Below the pieces are notes generated by a model, which did no database searches, was not told where the DNA came from, and saw nothing but the letters and a program-made list of their open reading frames with translations. A stretch of 64,000 bases of DNA from Clostridiales bacterium 38-18 (lineage in GTDB: Bacteria > Bacillota > Clostridia > Peptostreptococcales > Acidaminobacteraceae): contig MKTL01000006.1 of NCBI GenBank assembly GCA_001897605.1, positions 487,132 to 551,131 on the forward strand, in the 5' to 3' direction. Positions 37,653-48,596 of this stretch are shown one piece after another. How positions within the stretch are numbered: position 1 is the first letter of the stretch; each line of letters starts with the position of its first letter. The position numbers and the translations under genes were made by a program.

Positions 37653-38533
37653 TTGTTTGTTCTCCTTTTCTGTTCTGTAATCTCCTTGTAGATGTATAGA
37701 TAAGCATCGTATCGAACAGACTCAATTAGTTTATTTTCAATTGCTTCCTTAACCCCACATTCAGGTTCATTAATATGTGAGCAATTATCAAATCGACAGG
37801 ATTCTGCAGGTATCCTAAACTCTGGGAAATAATCTCCTAAAATTTCTGGCTCAACATCTGCCAAGGACAACGATGTAAAACCTGGCGTATCAACGATAAT
37901 GCCACCATTTTGGATCTCGAAAAGCTCTGAATGCCTTGTCGTATGCCTACCTCGTTTGATTTTCTCGCTTACTTCTCCCGTCTCGACAGCAAAATCCTCA
38001 ATTGCATTAAGTAGTGACGATTTGCCCACACCAGATGGCCCAGAAAAGACGCTTATCTTGTCTCGAAGTATTTCTAAAAGCGCATCGATTCCTAAACGTT
38101 TAATTGCACACGTATTAATCACACGATAGCCTGCGCGAGTGTATATTCTAGAAAATTGATCAAAATCATAATCTACGTCAAGATCAGATTTGTTAAAGCA
38201 CAATATGACATCAAGGCCAGCATGCTCAGCTAATACGATCATTTTATCCAATAACATGAGATTGGGATCAGGATTCTTAATCGAGAAAACAATAATCGCT
38301 TGATCGACATTTGAAACCGCTGGGCGAACCAAGCTGTTTTTTCGCGCCATTATCTCTTCGATTACACCCAGCTGCTTTTCCTCATCATAGATAGAAATGC
38401 CAACATGATCACCCACCATCGGTGTTACCTTTTCATTTTTAAATTTGCCCCTTGCCTTGCACTCGTAAAGAGCTCCGGCAGACTTTACATAGTAAAATCC
38501 ACCGATTCCCTTAAAAATAATACCCTGATGCAT
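37646..38533 (-). CDS. rsgA: Ribosome small subunit-dependent GTPase RsgA
   Basis: NKSDL ... VFSGPSGVGKSSLLNAIE ... GRHTTRHSELFEI ... DTPGFTSL; Zn-binding CRFDNCSHINEPECGV. Confidence 0.97.
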   Translation of the reverse strand: MHQGIIFKGIGGFYYVKSAGALYECKARGKFKNEKVTPMVGDHVGISIYDEEKQLGVIEEIMARKNSLVRPAVSNVDQAIIVFSIKNPDPNLMLLDKMIVLAEHAGLDVILCFNKSDLDVDYDFDQFSRIYTRAGYRVINTCAIKRLGIDALLEILRDKISVFSGPSGVGKSSLLNAIEDFAVETGEVSEKIKRGRHTTRHSELFEIQNGGIIVDTPGFTSLSLADVEPEILGDYFPEFRIPAESCRFDNCSHINEPECGVKEAIENKLIESVRYDAYLYIYKEITEQKRRTNKW

Positions 38534-38543
38534 TGATTACTCC

Positions 38544-40529
38544 TTAAAATTGAATGTCCTGTTGTAATTGAAGAACATCGCCATAATATACCAGTAGCTT
38601 AGCAGAACCCGTACCCTTGACAGTGGTTTGAATTAAAAACTCAGGCCCCTCTGATTTCGCATGGACATTTTCATAAATTGTCGTTCTTTGATCACCCTGT
38701 AGCATTTCAATTTTGATGGTTTCAGTATCGTTGACAAATTTATCCGTTTCAATAATTACCTTTACATTTAATTCGCTTGAATAGCCTTCTGTGGTCTCTT
38801 CAGTTGCCTCAGTCGAGGTTTCACTACCTGAACTAACCACAATACTCACATAGGTTCCCAAATCAACCTCAGAACCAATTTTGCTATTTGTAATGACTTT
38901 ATCCTTCTCAATCGTCTCACTTGCCTGATAGGTGATCTCACCTAACTTCAGTCCTATTGAATTTAAGGTGCTTTCTGCTTCCCTAATTGATTTTGTCTCA
39001 AGTGAAGGGACTATGACAGAATTTGTTTCAGGTCCTTGACTAACAACGACGTCTACAACGGTTCCTTGGGGCATTTTAATGCCTGATTTTGGTGTTTGAC
39101 TCAAAATCATTCCTTCTGGAAGCTCATTGAACTCATATGTGACCTCGCCAAGAGTAAACCCATCATTCTCTATCATTACCTTTGCTTCTGTCAAAGTTTG
39201 TTGCTTAACATTTGGGATAATTGATTGGACACCACCACTGCTTATGACGAGCTTCACAGTGTATCCTGCTTTAACCTTCTCGCCTTCAACTACTGATTGT
39301 GAAATAACGTGATCTACCTCGATGTCATTGTGCACACGGTATTCTGTCGTATCGGTTTTTAATCCGAGCTCATTTAAGACAGACACAGCTTCGGCCACTG
39401 GCATATCAACAACATTCGGCACTTCAACTGAATCAATTTTAAAGATATCCTGAAACTTACCAATAGCGACTATACCAAAAATAATCATAGCCAACACTAG
39501 AGCAGCCAGAATTGCTAAGGTCGTATTGACCTTCTTTTCACTTAATCCAAATAATTTCTTTTTTGTAGGCTCACTGGTGACGTTCGAAGTTACCGGCGCA
39601 CGCTTTTTGGTCTGGTAGGCCATTAACTCTTCCTCCGTTATTTTAGGCAAAACTGCGGTTTCATGATTATCATAAGTTTGAAAAGGTACGATAAAGGACT
39701 TATCTCCTTTTAATATTTTCAAATCCTGAATCACTTCTTCGATATTCTGATATCTATCGTTTGGCATTTTTTCTGTCATTTTGTGAATAATTGATGCAAG
39801 TCCCTCAGAAATCTCTGAATTAATCATCAATGGACTTGGCATTTCATCCTTAATTTGCTTAAGTGCTATGGTTACAGGTGAGTCACCTTCAAAAGGTAAG
39901 GTTTTAGTTGCCAGCTCATACAGCAGGATGCCTAGTGAATAAATATCACTCCTAGCATCTACAAAGCCACCTCTAGCCTGTTCAGGAGAAGAGTAATGAA
40001 CTGAACCAATCACTTCCTTTGTGTTGACAATCGTTGCGGTTGTTGCTGCTCTTGCAATACCAAAGTCGGCAACCTTTACACTGCCCTGCTCGTTAATTAA
40101 AATATTTTGTGATTTAATATCTCTGTGTACGATTTCATTTTGATGCGCTTGAGATAGAGCCGAACTAATTTGAATTGCAATATTAATGATTGCATCCTCT
40201 TTCATAAAGCCCTGCATTTTATTCAAGTAATCCCTTAAGGTATTACCTGTAACCAATTCCATAACGATATAATGAACCTCACTACTATAACCGACATCGA
40301 ATACATTTACTATATTAGGATGCGACAAACTAGCAGCTGCCTGAGATTCCTTTTGAAACTTCTTAACAAATTCTTCATCTGCATTAAACTCTGGTTTAAG
40401 TATTTTTACAGCTACCAGTCTATTTAGGACATTGTCCCTCCCCTTATAGACGACTGCCATGCCGCCAACGCCTATAATTTCTAATAACTCGTATCTATTT
40501 CCTAAATTAATACCTAACAATTGCTTCAT
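38544..40529 (-). CDS. prkC: Ser/Thr protein kinase with C-terminal PASTA repeats (PrkC)
   Basis: Kinase motifs GVGGMAVVYKGRD, VHRDIKSQNILI, VADFGIA; single TM; three PASTA repeats; C-terminal extension. Confidence 0.97.
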   Translation of the reverse strand: MKQLLGINLGNRYELLEIIGVGGMAVVYKGRDNVLNRLVAVKILKPEFNADEEFVKKFQKESQAAASLSHPNIVNVFDVGYSSEVHYIVMELVTGNTLRDYLNKMQGFMKEDAIINIAIQISSALSQAHQNEIVHRDIKSQNILINEQGSVKVADFGIARAATTATIVNTKEVIGSVHYSSPEQARGGFVDARSDIYSLGILLYELATKTLPFEGDSPVTIALKQIKDEMPSPLMINSEISEGLASIIHKMTEKMPNDRYQNIEEVIQDLKILKGDKSFIVPFQTYDNHETAVLPKITEEELMAYQTKKRAPVTSNVTSEPTKKKLFGLSEKKVNTTLAILAALVLAMIIFGIVAIGKFQDIFKIDSVEVPNVVDMPVAEAVSVLNELGLKTDTTEYRVHNDIEVDHVISQSVVEGEKVKAGYTVKLVISSGGVQSIIPNVKQQTLTEAKVMIENDGFTLGEVTYEFNELPEGMILSQTPKSGIKMPQGTVVDVVVSQGPETNSVIVPSLETKSIREAESTLNSIGLKLGEITYQASETIEKDKVITNSKIGSEVDLGTYVSIVVSSGSETSTEATEETTEGYSSELNVKVIIETDKFVNDTETIKIEMLQGDQRTTIYENVHAKSEGPEFLIQTTVKGTGSAKLLVYYGDVLQLQQDIQF

Positions 40530-40539
40530 TTAAGCCTCC

Positions 40540-41247
40540 TTATAGTTCGATGCAAATCACGGTTATGTTATCTTTTCCACCATTGTGATTTGCAAGATCT
40601 ACCATCGCTTGCGGAACTAAATAAAAATCTGTGTTCTGAATAAGTTCCAGAAGTTCTAGAGACGACACCATATTGGATAGGCCATCTGAACACAACACGA
40701 TATGGGTAAAATCATTTATTTTATATTGTCTAATAAAAATATCAAATTGTCGATCCACACCCAATGCACTGGTAATAATGTTTCTATCAGGGTGCTTTTC
40801 TGCCTCTTCGACACTTATACTACCAATTTTTACTAGCTCAGCCACTAAAGAATGGTCTTCAGACAATTGTATAATCTCGTTATCCCTAATGCCGTAGCAT
40901 CGACTATCACCAACATTAACCACCCAAAAAGAATCACCTTCAAAATGTGTAAGCACGGATGTCGTTCCCATCCCACGACATTCAGGATGCTCCTTAACAT
41001 AGCTTATGATTGCCTCATTTGCTTTCTCAAGAATGGCTTTGAACTTTTCTTCTACACCCAAGGCTGACTTTTCGTTAAACTTTTCTACAATGTTCTTAGC
41101 TGCGATTTCTGCTGCAACTTCACCAGCCTGATAACCGCCCATGCCATCCGTAATAACGTATAATGCAGATTCCTCACAAAGGATGAAATAATCCTCATTG
41201 TTCTCTCTCATTTTGCCAACATCTGTTAATGCAACTGCCTTCATCAT
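40540..41247 (-). CDS. prpC: PP2C-type serine/threonine phosphatase (PrpC/Stp)
   Basis: ALTDVGKMRENNEDYFILCEE, YVITDGMGGYQAGEVAAEIA, VNVGDSRCYGIRD, LCSDGLSNMV; just upstream of prkC. Confidence 0.97.
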   Translation of the reverse strand: MMKAVALTDVGKMRENNEDYFILCEESALYVITDGMGGYQAGEVAAEIAAKNIVEKFNEKSALGVEEKFKAILEKANEAIISYVKEHPECRGMGTTSVLTHFEGDSFWVVNVGDSRCYGIRDNEIIQLSEDHSLVAELVKIGSISVEEAEKHPDRNIITSALGVDRQFDIFIRQYKINDFTHIVLCSDGLSNMVSSLELLELIQNTDFYLVPQAMVDLANHNGGKDNITVICIEL

Positions 41248-41268
41248 TTACCTCTCTCTTAGCTTGAG

Positions 41269-42573
41269 CTAAGACCTTCTAATTAATCTTGCTATGAAAA
41301 ATCCATCTGATCCATGTTGATTGGGAAAGAATGTTTCAGGTGTAAACTCTAATACAAACGAAGGATTACTTCGTAAAAAGGCATCAACAATATCCTCGTT
41401 CTCACCTTTGTTTAGCGTGCAGGTACTATAAATTAATTTACCACCTGGCTTTACATATTTTGATGAAACATCAAGTATTTTTGCCTGAATTACTTCTAAT
41501 TCCTTTAATCCCTCTGGTGTTTTGTTATATTTAATATCAGGTTTTCTTCTAATAATCCCAAGACCTGAACAAGGGGCATCTACAACAACGATATCTGCTT
41601 GATCAACTAGGGACTCATCTAAAATAGAAGCATCATAGCTTTCAATTCTACCATTTGATAATCCAAGTCGTGCGAAATTATCCCTGATCTTTTCGAGTTT
41701 ATCTTCTTGCAAGTCTCTCGATATCACACAGCCTGTATTTTTTAATTTTTGTGCAAAATGAGTAGACTTACCACCTGGTGCGGCGCATACATCAATAATC
41801 AAATTGCCATTATTTACATCAGTATGGCTAGCAACCGCCATTGAACTTAAATCCTGAATGATAAAATCACCGGCTTCATAACCATTCAATTGTTTTACAC
41901 TATTGCCATTCATACTCTTGATTATGATGCCTTCATCTAAATGCTCCGATGAGATCGCGATAACACCTTGATTCTCTAAATTTTTAATAACGGTCTCCCG
42001 ATCCGTTTTAAAAGTGTTAACTCTTAGTGATAGCTCTGGAATTTTGTGGTTTGCAACGAGCAACGCTTCTGTAAAGGAGATTCCATATTGATCAATCCAG
42101 AGTGAGATTAACCATTCCGGGTAAGAATAGGCAATGCTTAGATAGGTTACAATGTGCTTGTTTTTATTGGGCAGTTCGACCTGCTTATTCAATCTAATAA
42201 ACTGTCTTAGAATACCATTTACAAAGCCACCATATTTTGGAGAAATAGCTTTTGCCAGCTTAACCGCTTCGTTTACTGCCGCTGATTCTGGAATTTTATC
42301 CATGTCACTTAGTTGATAGAGACCCATTCTTAATATATTGATAACCGACTGATCGATTCTGCCAAATCTAAGAGAAGACAGCTTTCGAATATAATAATCC
42401 AATCTTATTTGATTTTCTAAAACGCCTAAAACAATTTGCGAAATAAATCTTCGATCAATTGATTCAATTTCATAGGAATCAAAGGTTCTATTTAAAACTA
42501 TATGAGAAAATTCTCTGTTTTCACTAATTTCATCTAATATTCTCAAAGCCAATTTTCTTGCATTTATTTTCAT
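41269..42573 (-). CDS. rsmB: 16S rRNA (cytosine967-C5)-methyltransferase RsmB
   Basis: NusB-like N-terminus, IQDLSSMAV, DVCAAPGGKSTHFAQKL, VVDAPCSGLGIIRRKPDIKY, YSTCTLNKGENEDIV. Confidence 0.97.
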   Translation of the reverse strand: MKINARKLALRILDEISENREFSHIVLNRTFDSYEIESIDRRFISQIVLGVLENQIRLDYYIRKLSSLRFGRIDQSVINILRMGLYQLSDMDKIPESAAVNEAVKLAKAISPKYGGFVNGILRQFIRLNKQVELPNKNKHIVTYLSIAYSYPEWLISLWIDQYGISFTEALLVANHKIPELSLRVNTFKTDRETVIKNLENQGVIAISSEHLDEGIIIKSMNGNSVKQLNGYEAGDFIIQDLSSMAVASHTDVNNGNLIIDVCAAPGGKSTHFAQKLKNTGCVISRDLQEDKLEKIRDNFARLGLSNGRIESYDASILDESLVDQADIVVVDAPCSGLGIIRRKPDIKYNKTPEGLKELEVIQAKILDVSSKYVKPGGKLIYSTCTLNKGENEDIVDAFLRSNPSFVLEFTPETFFPNQHGSDGFFIARLIRRS

Positions 42574-42668
42574 TATATATCCTCACTTATCTGAACTATT
42601 ATACCAAAGATAATCAATTAATTTAAGTGTCTCAACTGATTTATCAAAATATTTTAATATCCAGACAA

Positions 42669-42716
42669 AAATCCCACCTTCTAAATGTACACAATAATAC
42701 AATAGTGGTGGGATTT
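42669..42716 (-). terminator. Terminator downstream of yugP-like gene
   Basis: AAATCCCACC...GGTGGGATTT 10-bp stem followed on the minus strand by TTTTTG. Confidence 0.75.
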
Positions 42717-42753
42717 ACGTAACTAAAATTTCCTCATTCAAAAAAGCTTATAG

Positions 42754-43431
42754 CTAATCTCTGCCCCTATTAAGAAGCAGTAATCTAACCAATTGCCCTA
42801 TTGCCATTGCTGCTGCTGCAACATACGTCATCGCAGCTGCCCTGAGAACGCGTCTTGCATCGCCGTTTTCTTCGGTACTTAAAATACCATAGCTTTCCAT
42901 CAATTTAATAGCTCTAGAGCTCGCATCAAATTCAACGGGTAAAGTTAACAGCTGAAAAACTACAGAAAATGAAAAGAACAAAATGCCTATGTTTATTAGC
43001 TGTGGCATAGAAAAAATCATACCTGCGATAAACAAAGGCCAGAGTGCTTGCGAGCCCAACTGGGCTGCTGGTAAAATAGCAGTTCTCAATGACAAAGGTG
43101 CATAACCATTTGCATGCTGTAATGCATGACCGACTTCGTGGCACGCTACGCTTACAGACGCAATTGAAGGATTATCATAAACTGGCTCAGATAATCTAAC
43201 GGTTTTTGATCTTGGATCATAATGATCCGTTAAATATCCTGATACCTTTTCTATTTTAACATCATATAACCCATTGTTTCTTAAAATCAGGTCAGCAGCC
43301 TGAGCACCAGTTAAGCCTCTCATGTTTCTAACCTTATGGAACTTATTGAAGGTTGATCTTACGCCCATGCTGGCAAATGATGCTACGATAAATAATACTA
43401 ATATGAGTAAGTAACTTGATCCGAAATACAT
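42754..43431 (-). CDS. Zinc metallopeptidase, YugP family
   Basis: HExxH motif VACHEVGHALQHANGYAPLSLRTAILPAAQLGSQALWPLFIAG; multiple TM segments. Confidence 0.93.
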   Translation of the reverse strand: MYFGSSYLLILVLFIVASFASMGVRSTFNKFHKVRNMRGLTGAQAADLILRNNGLYDVKIEKVSGYLTDHYDPRSKTVRLSEPVYDNPSIASVSVACHEVGHALQHANGYAPLSLRTAILPAAQLGSQALWPLFIAGMIFSMPQLINIGILFFSFSVVFQLLTLPVEFDASSRAIKLMESYGILSTEENGDARRVLRAAAMTYVAAAAMAIGQLVRLLLLNRGRD

Positions 43432-43440
43432 ATTAACCTC

Positions 43441-44373
43441 CTATTGACCTAAAATCATTCCTAAATTAACCTCATTACCGAGTAAAAATGATTGTGTGGT
43501 CATTCTTTTATTACTGCCTAATTGTAATTCAATTATACTTAAGACGCCCTCACCCGTTTTAATCCAAATGCTCCTTTTATCACTCTTGATAATTTCGCCA
43601 GCTGAGGCATCTTTAAAGTCGTTCTCGTCTATCACTTCTGCAGAAAATATCTTAAGTGTTTCTTCATTATATTTGGTGTGTGCAACTGGCCATGGATTAA
43701 AGCCTCTTATCTTCATTTCAATTTTGCTTGCACTCTCATTCCAGTCAATTTGCGCCAAGCTTTTATTTAACATCCTCGCATAGGTGCTGAGTGAATCATC
43801 CTGAACCTCTGGTACAATCTCATTTCTATCAATTTTATCTAGTGTTTCTATCAGAAGCTCTGCGCCTACTGCAGCAAGCTCAGTAGTCAATACACCTGCA
43901 TTTTTTCTTTCTATAGCAACCTCTCTTTTAAGAAGCATATCGCCAGTGTCAATACCCGCGGCCATCTGCATGGTTGTTACACCAGTTACAGCCTCACCTT
44001 CTACGATTGCCCAATTGATAGGTGCGGCACCTCTATATTTCGGTAATAAGGATGCGTGCACATTAATACAACCCAACCTAGGTATCTCTAAAATTTCTTG
44101 AGACAATAACTGCCCATAGGCTACGACAACCACCACATCTGGATTAAGCGCCTTTATGGTACTCGGCCATTCACCCAGTCTTATCTTTTCAGGTTGATAA
44201 ACCGGTAAGCTATACTTCAATGCACATTCCTTAACTGGTGGAAAAGACATTTTGTTGCCTCTACCCTTTGGTTTATCAGGCTGAGTGAAAACGCAAAGAA
44301 CTTCGTGATGCTTAACCAATTGTTCAAGTGTATCTACTGCAAAATCGGGTGTTCCCATAAATATTACTCTCAT
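43441..44373 (-). CDS. fmt: Methionyl-tRNA formyltransferase
   Basis: MRVIFMGTPDFAVDTLEQLV ... TQPDKPKGRGNKMSFPPVKECAL ... GCINVHASLLPKYRGAAPINWAI. Confidence 0.98.
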   Translation of the reverse strand: MRVIFMGTPDFAVDTLEQLVKHHEVLCVFTQPDKPKGRGNKMSFPPVKECALKYSLPVYQPEKIRLGEWPSTIKALNPDVVVVVAYGQLLSQEILEIPRLGCINVHASLLPKYRGAAPINWAIVEGEAVTGVTTMQMAAGIDTGDMLLKREVAIERKNAGVLTTELAAVGAELLIETLDKIDRNEIVPEVQDDSLSTYARMLNKSLAQIDWNESASKIEMKIRGFNPWPVAHTKYNEETLKIFSAEVIDENDFKDASAGEIIKSDKRSIWIKTGEGVLSIIELQLGSNKRMTTQSFLLGNEVNLGMILGQ

Positions 44374-44389
44374 TGGTAAAACGATCTCC

Positions 44390-44854
44390 TTATTCAGCTT
44401 TTTCTTCTACTACAATTTGCTTGTCTATATATAGAACGCCATCTAAGTGATCAATCTCATGACAAAGTACTCTTGCCAATAGCTCTTCACCAACGATTTC
44501 ATAGGATTCTCCATCTACATCTTCAAATTGGACTGTAACAGAAAGAGGTCTCTTAACAATTCCATGGCGTCCTGGAAGACTTAAACAACCCTCTTCTTCC
44601 ATCTGAATGCCACTTTGATCAACTATTCTTGGGTTGATTAAAGCCATTGGCCCTTCGTCATCATACAAATCAAAAACAATCACTCTTTTTAAAATGCCAA
44701 TCTGCGGTGCGGCTAAACCAACACCATCTGCATCATGCATTGTTTCTATCATGTCCTCAACTAATACTTCCAATTTTTCATCAAAAACCGTTACTTCTCT
44801 AGCTACCTTTCGAAGAACTGGATCATTATCTGTGCGAATCGTTCGAATTGCCAT
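44390..44854 (-). CDS. def: Peptide deformylase
   Basis: Three signature motifs GVGLAAPQIG, EEGCLSLPG, CHEIDHLDGVLYID. Confidence 0.98.
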   Translation of the reverse strand: MAIRTIRTDNDPVLRKVAREVTVFDEKLEVLVEDMIETMHDADGVGLAAPQIGILKRVIVFDLYDDEGPMALINPRIVDQSGIQMEEEGCLSLPGRHGIVKRPLSVTVQFEDVDGESYEIVGEELLARVLCHEIDHLDGVLYIDKQIVVEEKAE

Positions 44855-44883
44855 GTTTTCCTCCTGTTAACTTATCTATAACA

Positions 44884-47334
44884 TTATAATATATGAGTAG
44901 CATCTAAATCCATACTTAATTTGCAGGTCTTCACGTCGTAAAAATGCGTTTCTAAATCCTTAAGAATTTCCTTAATTTCTGATAGGGCTTCAGGCTTCAC
45001 TTTTATAATGACCTGCCAACGATATGTGTTATCTATTTTCTTTAATAATGCAGGATTTGCTGGGTAAAGTTCAATATTATTTTGTAAACCTTTTTTTAAT
45101 ATTTTCTTTTTAAGATATAAATGACTTCTTTCGGCGTATTCACTTGCCGTTTGAGATTGGCCAGAACTAAATAACAGGTTGACCAAATTATAAAAGGGTG
45201 GATACTTCATTTGTTCTCTATAATTAATTTCGCTTAAATAAAACGATTCGTAGCTAACTTGATTGAGTGCATAATGATCGGGGGAATAGGTTTGTAAAAT
45301 AACACGTCCTTCATGTGCCCCTCTTCCCGCTCTGCCGGCTACCTGATTGAAAAGCTGATACGCTCTTTCTGAAGCCTGGAAATTTGGTAGGTTAAGCATC
45401 AAATCAGCTGAAAGAATGCCTATTAATGTAACATTTTTAAAATCCAATCCCTTTGCAACCATTTGTGTTCCTATTAGAATATCAACTGCTTCTGCTTCAA
45501 CATCAGATATGATCTGTTCTGCACTTCCTTTTTTAGTTGTAGTGGTTCGATCCATTCTTGCTATTTTTGCCTTTGGAAATAGCTCTGATAGCTGTTCTTC
45601 AACCTTCTCGGTACCAACGCCAAAGTATTTAAAATATTGACTCTCGCATTTTGGACATTTTTTGGGGACATAAGTCTCATAATTACAATAGTTGCATTTT
45701 ACAGATCTTTCGCCTTTAAAATACGTTAACGTCACATCGCAGTTAGGACATGCCAAAGTAAACCCACAGCTTCTGCATGAAACAAAGGTACTGTGTCCTT
45801 TTCTGTTGAGAAAAATAATAATTTGCTGTTTTTTATCTAGTGTCTCAAGCATAGCCTCATATAAAGTCCGGCTCAATATGGATTTATTGCCTTCCTTTAA
45901 TTCCTGACGCATGTCTATAATCTCTATCTCAGGTACAGACTTTTGATTGTGTCTACTGTTCAGTCGTATCAAATGTCTTTTCCCTTCAATTGCTTCCTTA
46001 TAGCTACCAACCGTTGGTGTAGCAGAACCACAAATCAAAATAGCGTTTGAAGCCTTAGCGCGGTATTTAGATATGTCGTAGGTAGCGTATTTTGGTCGCT
46101 TTTCTGAACGGAATGCAGGCTCATGACATTCGTCAATAATGATGATACCAATCATTTCGAGTGGGGCAAATATAGCGGATCTTGCACCTATTACTATATC
46201 GTATGCGCCTTGCTTTATGCCCTTCCATTGATCATATCTTTCTCCTGGTGAAAGCTTTGAGTGTAACAATGCGATCCTTTCAGCACCAAATCGAGATGCC
46301 AATCTTCCCACCAATTGCGAAGTCAAAGTAATTTCTGGTACGACCACAATTGCTTTCTTTCCTTCATTGATAATCGTTTCAATTAGCTCTGCATAAACCT
46401 CTGTTTTACCACTACCTGTAACCCCATATAGTAAAAAATCATTTGATTTATGCGCTCTGTAGGTACTTACAATCTCATCATATGCCATCTGTTGCTCAGG
46501 ATTAAGGGTTATGTCTCTCTTACTTTCACTTATGGTCATAAATTCAGGTAGGCGAAGAATATTTCTTTCCTCAAGTATTAGAGCTCCCTCTTCACAAAAT
46601 CGATCGATAATGGATTTCGGTACTTTTAATAGCGTTTGAACTTCTAAACGCTTTGCTTCCTTAAACTTCAACATATATTGTGCTAGTTTTTGTCTTGCAA
46701 TATGATTGGATGGTATATTTTCTAAATAAGGCTTCAAATAATCAGTTGCAATAATCCAATCCTCTTTAGCATCTACGACACTTTGTTCAAATTCATATCT
46801 GAGATCAATTGCACCAATTGCCAAGAGTCTATTGATTGCATTTCTTTTGGTTGCAGCTGCCACAGCTGGTAATAGAGCCTCTTCATTTAATTCAAAATCA
46901 CTTAATTGATTTATTAAACAATTTTCAACCTTTTTCAGTTTGTGTGTGGTCACATCAAAGTCACTTCTATAAGTATAAATCTTTTTTTGATTCACTTGAG
47001 TTCCGGAGGGCAAGAAAAGCTGTAACGCCTCTGAAACCGTGCTGACTGTATCTTGTGCGATAAATCTAGCACAGTCAATCAATGCGCCATCCAAATGTAC
47101 ACCATCCGAAAAGACATAGTGTATCGATTTGATTTCATACTCTACCGTTTCGATTTCTTCTAAAATCTCGACGACAATCCCTTCTAGATACCCCGATCTA
47201 CCAAAAGGCACAAGAACTCTAGCACCTACAAAAACTCTATTTTGAAATAGATCTGGTACACGATACGTGAAAGGTCGATCTAATTGACTTGTTGTTTTAA
47301 GTATGATTATTTGTGCGTACATGAACTCCCTCAA
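44884..47334 (-). CDS. priA: Primosomal protein N' (PriA helicase)
   Basis: LLYGVTGSGKTEVYAELIE, IIDECHEPAFRSEKRPKY, zinc-binding CRSCGFTLACPNCDVTLTYF, VAGRAGRGAHEGRVILQTYSP. Confidence 0.97.
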   Translation of the reverse strand: MREFMYAQIIILKTTSQLDRPFTYRVPDLFQNRVFVGARVLVPFGRSGYLEGIVVEILEEIETVEYEIKSIHYVFSDGVHLDGALIDCARFIAQDTVSTVSEALQLFLPSGTQVNQKKIYTYRSDFDVTTHKLKKVENCLINQLSDFELNEEALLPAVAAATKRNAINRLLAIGAIDLRYEFEQSVVDAKEDWIIATDYLKPYLENIPSNHIARQKLAQYMLKFKEAKRLEVQTLLKVPKSIIDRFCEEGALILEERNILRLPEFMTISESKRDITLNPEQQMAYDEIVSTYRAHKSNDFLLYGVTGSGKTEVYAELIETIINEGKKAIVVVPEITLTSQLVGRLASRFGAERIALLHSKLSPGERYDQWKGIKQGAYDIVIGARSAIFAPLEMIGIIIIDECHEPAFRSEKRPKYATYDISKYRAKASNAILICGSATPTVGSYKEAIEGKRHLIRLNSRHNQKSVPEIEIIDMRQELKEGNKSILSRTLYEAMLETLDKKQQIIIFLNRKGHSTFVSCRSCGFTLACPNCDVTLTYFKGERSVKCNYCNYETYVPKKCPKCESQYFKYFGVGTEKVEEQLSELFPKAKIARMDRTTTTKKGSAEQIISDVEAEAVDILIGTQMVAKGLDFKNVTLIGILSADLMLNLPNFQASERAYQLFNQVAGRAGRGAHEGRVILQTYSPDHYALNQVSYESFYLSEINYREQMKYPPFYNLVNLLFSSGQSQTASEYAERSHLYLKKKILKKGLQNNIELYPANPALLKKIDNTYRWQVIIKVKPEALSEIKEILKDLETHFYDVKTCKLSMDLDATHIL

Positions 47335-47357
47335 ACTGGCTGATAGACATATGTTAA

Positions 47358-47391
47358 AATACCCTAGTCTGTAAAGACAGTCTAGGGTATT
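47358..47391 (-). terminator. Terminator downstream of coaBC
   Basis: AATACCCTAGTCTGT-aaag-ACAGTCTAGGGTATT with one internal mismatch, followed by T4 on the minus strand. Confidence 0.75.
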
Positions 47392-47396
47392 ATTTT

Positions 47397-48584
47397 TTAC
47401 ATTTTACTTATCACTTTTTCAAGTATGATTTTGGCGACCTCAGACTTTTCAAGACAATCAAAAGCAGTCTTTGAGCCATCCTTATCAAAAAGCGTAACGA
47501 CGTTGGTATCTCCATTAAAACCAGCGCCCTCTTTCGTCACATCATTTGCAACTATAAAATCTAAATTTTTCTCTACAAGCTTCTTTTTTGCATACACTTC
47601 AACATTATGTGTTTCAGCGGCAAACCCAACTAGAATCTGATGCGTTTTAAGCTTTCCGACCTCTTTTAAAATATCAGGATTCTTAGCGAGCTTTAACAAC
47701 ATTTCTTCATCGGATTTTTTTATTTTTTCTTCACTATAGATAGAAATCCTATAATCAGCCGGTGCTGCCGCCTTTATAATCGCATCTACGTCTAAATTTT
47801 CCATAACTGCTTGATACATATCAGCGGTTGATTCTACAGAAACAAATTTGACACCATTTGGAGGTGATAACTGCGTTGGACCACTGACAAGAATCACTTC
47901 TGCACCCATTTTATGTGCCTCAGTTGCAATTGCATAGCCCATTTTACCACTTGAATGATTGGTAATATACCTAACTGGGTCAATTGCTTCTCTCGTCGGA
48001 CCAGCAGTGACTAACACCTTTTTTCCCAATAAGGGCTTTGGTGTATTAAAGTGATCTAATACAGCTTGTACAATGACTTCTGGCTCAGCTAATTTTCCTG
48101 CCCCAACATCTCCACAGGCCAATCTTCCCGCACCTGGTAATATCATGTGGTAGCCGAAATGCTCAAGTCTTTTGACGTTGGACTGGAAAATAGGATTTTC
48201 ATACATTTTGGTATTCATAGCCAGTGCAAAAAACACAGGTGCAATAGTTGCCATAACAGTAGTCGTTAGCATATCATCAGCGATTCCATTTGCGATTTTA
48301 CCTATGATGTTTGCGGTTGCAGGTACGATTAAAAAAAGGTCTGCTCTCTTAGCTAGAGATATATGCTCTACATCCCAAGTTTTTGGATCCTCGAACATAT
48401 CCGTTACAACATAGTTTTGTGAAAGTGATTGAAACGTTAGCGCACTGACAAACTGCGTGCTATTTTCAGTCATAATCACATAGACATTTGCACCTTGTTT
48501 TTTCAATCGACTGACGACATCCGCTGCCTTATAAGCTGCTATTCCGCCAGTTACACCTAATACTATATTTTTACCGGTTAGCAT
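47397..48584 (-). CDS. coaBC: Phosphopantothenoylcysteine decarboxylase / phosphopantothenate-cysteine ligase
   Basis: VLGVTGGIAAYKAADVVSRLKKQGANVYVIMTENSTQFV ... VLVTAGPTREAIDPVRYITNHSSGKMGYAIA. Confidence 0.97.
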   Translation of the reverse strand: MLTGKNIVLGVTGGIAAYKAADVVSRLKKQGANVYVIMTENSTQFVSALTFQSLSQNYVVTDMFEDPKTWDVEHISLAKRADLFLIVPATANIIGKIANGIADDMLTTTVMATIAPVFFALAMNTKMYENPIFQSNVKRLEHFGYHMILPGAGRLACGDVGAGKLAEPEVIVQAVLDHFNTPKPLLGKKVLVTAGPTREAIDPVRYITNHSSGKMGYAIATEAHKMGAEVILVSGPTQLSPPNGVKFVSVESTADMYQAVMENLDVDAIIKAAAPADYRISIYSEEKIKKSDEEMLLKLAKNPDILKEVGKLKTHQILVGFAAETHNVEVYAKKKLVEKNLDFIVANDVTKEGAGFNGDTNVVTLFDKDGSKTAFDCLEKSEVAKIILEKVISKM

Positions 48585-48596
48585 ACGCGGTCCTTT

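Noticed and set aside
42932-43144. Minus-strand 70-aa ORF
   Set aside because: Alternative frame inside the yugP-like gene.
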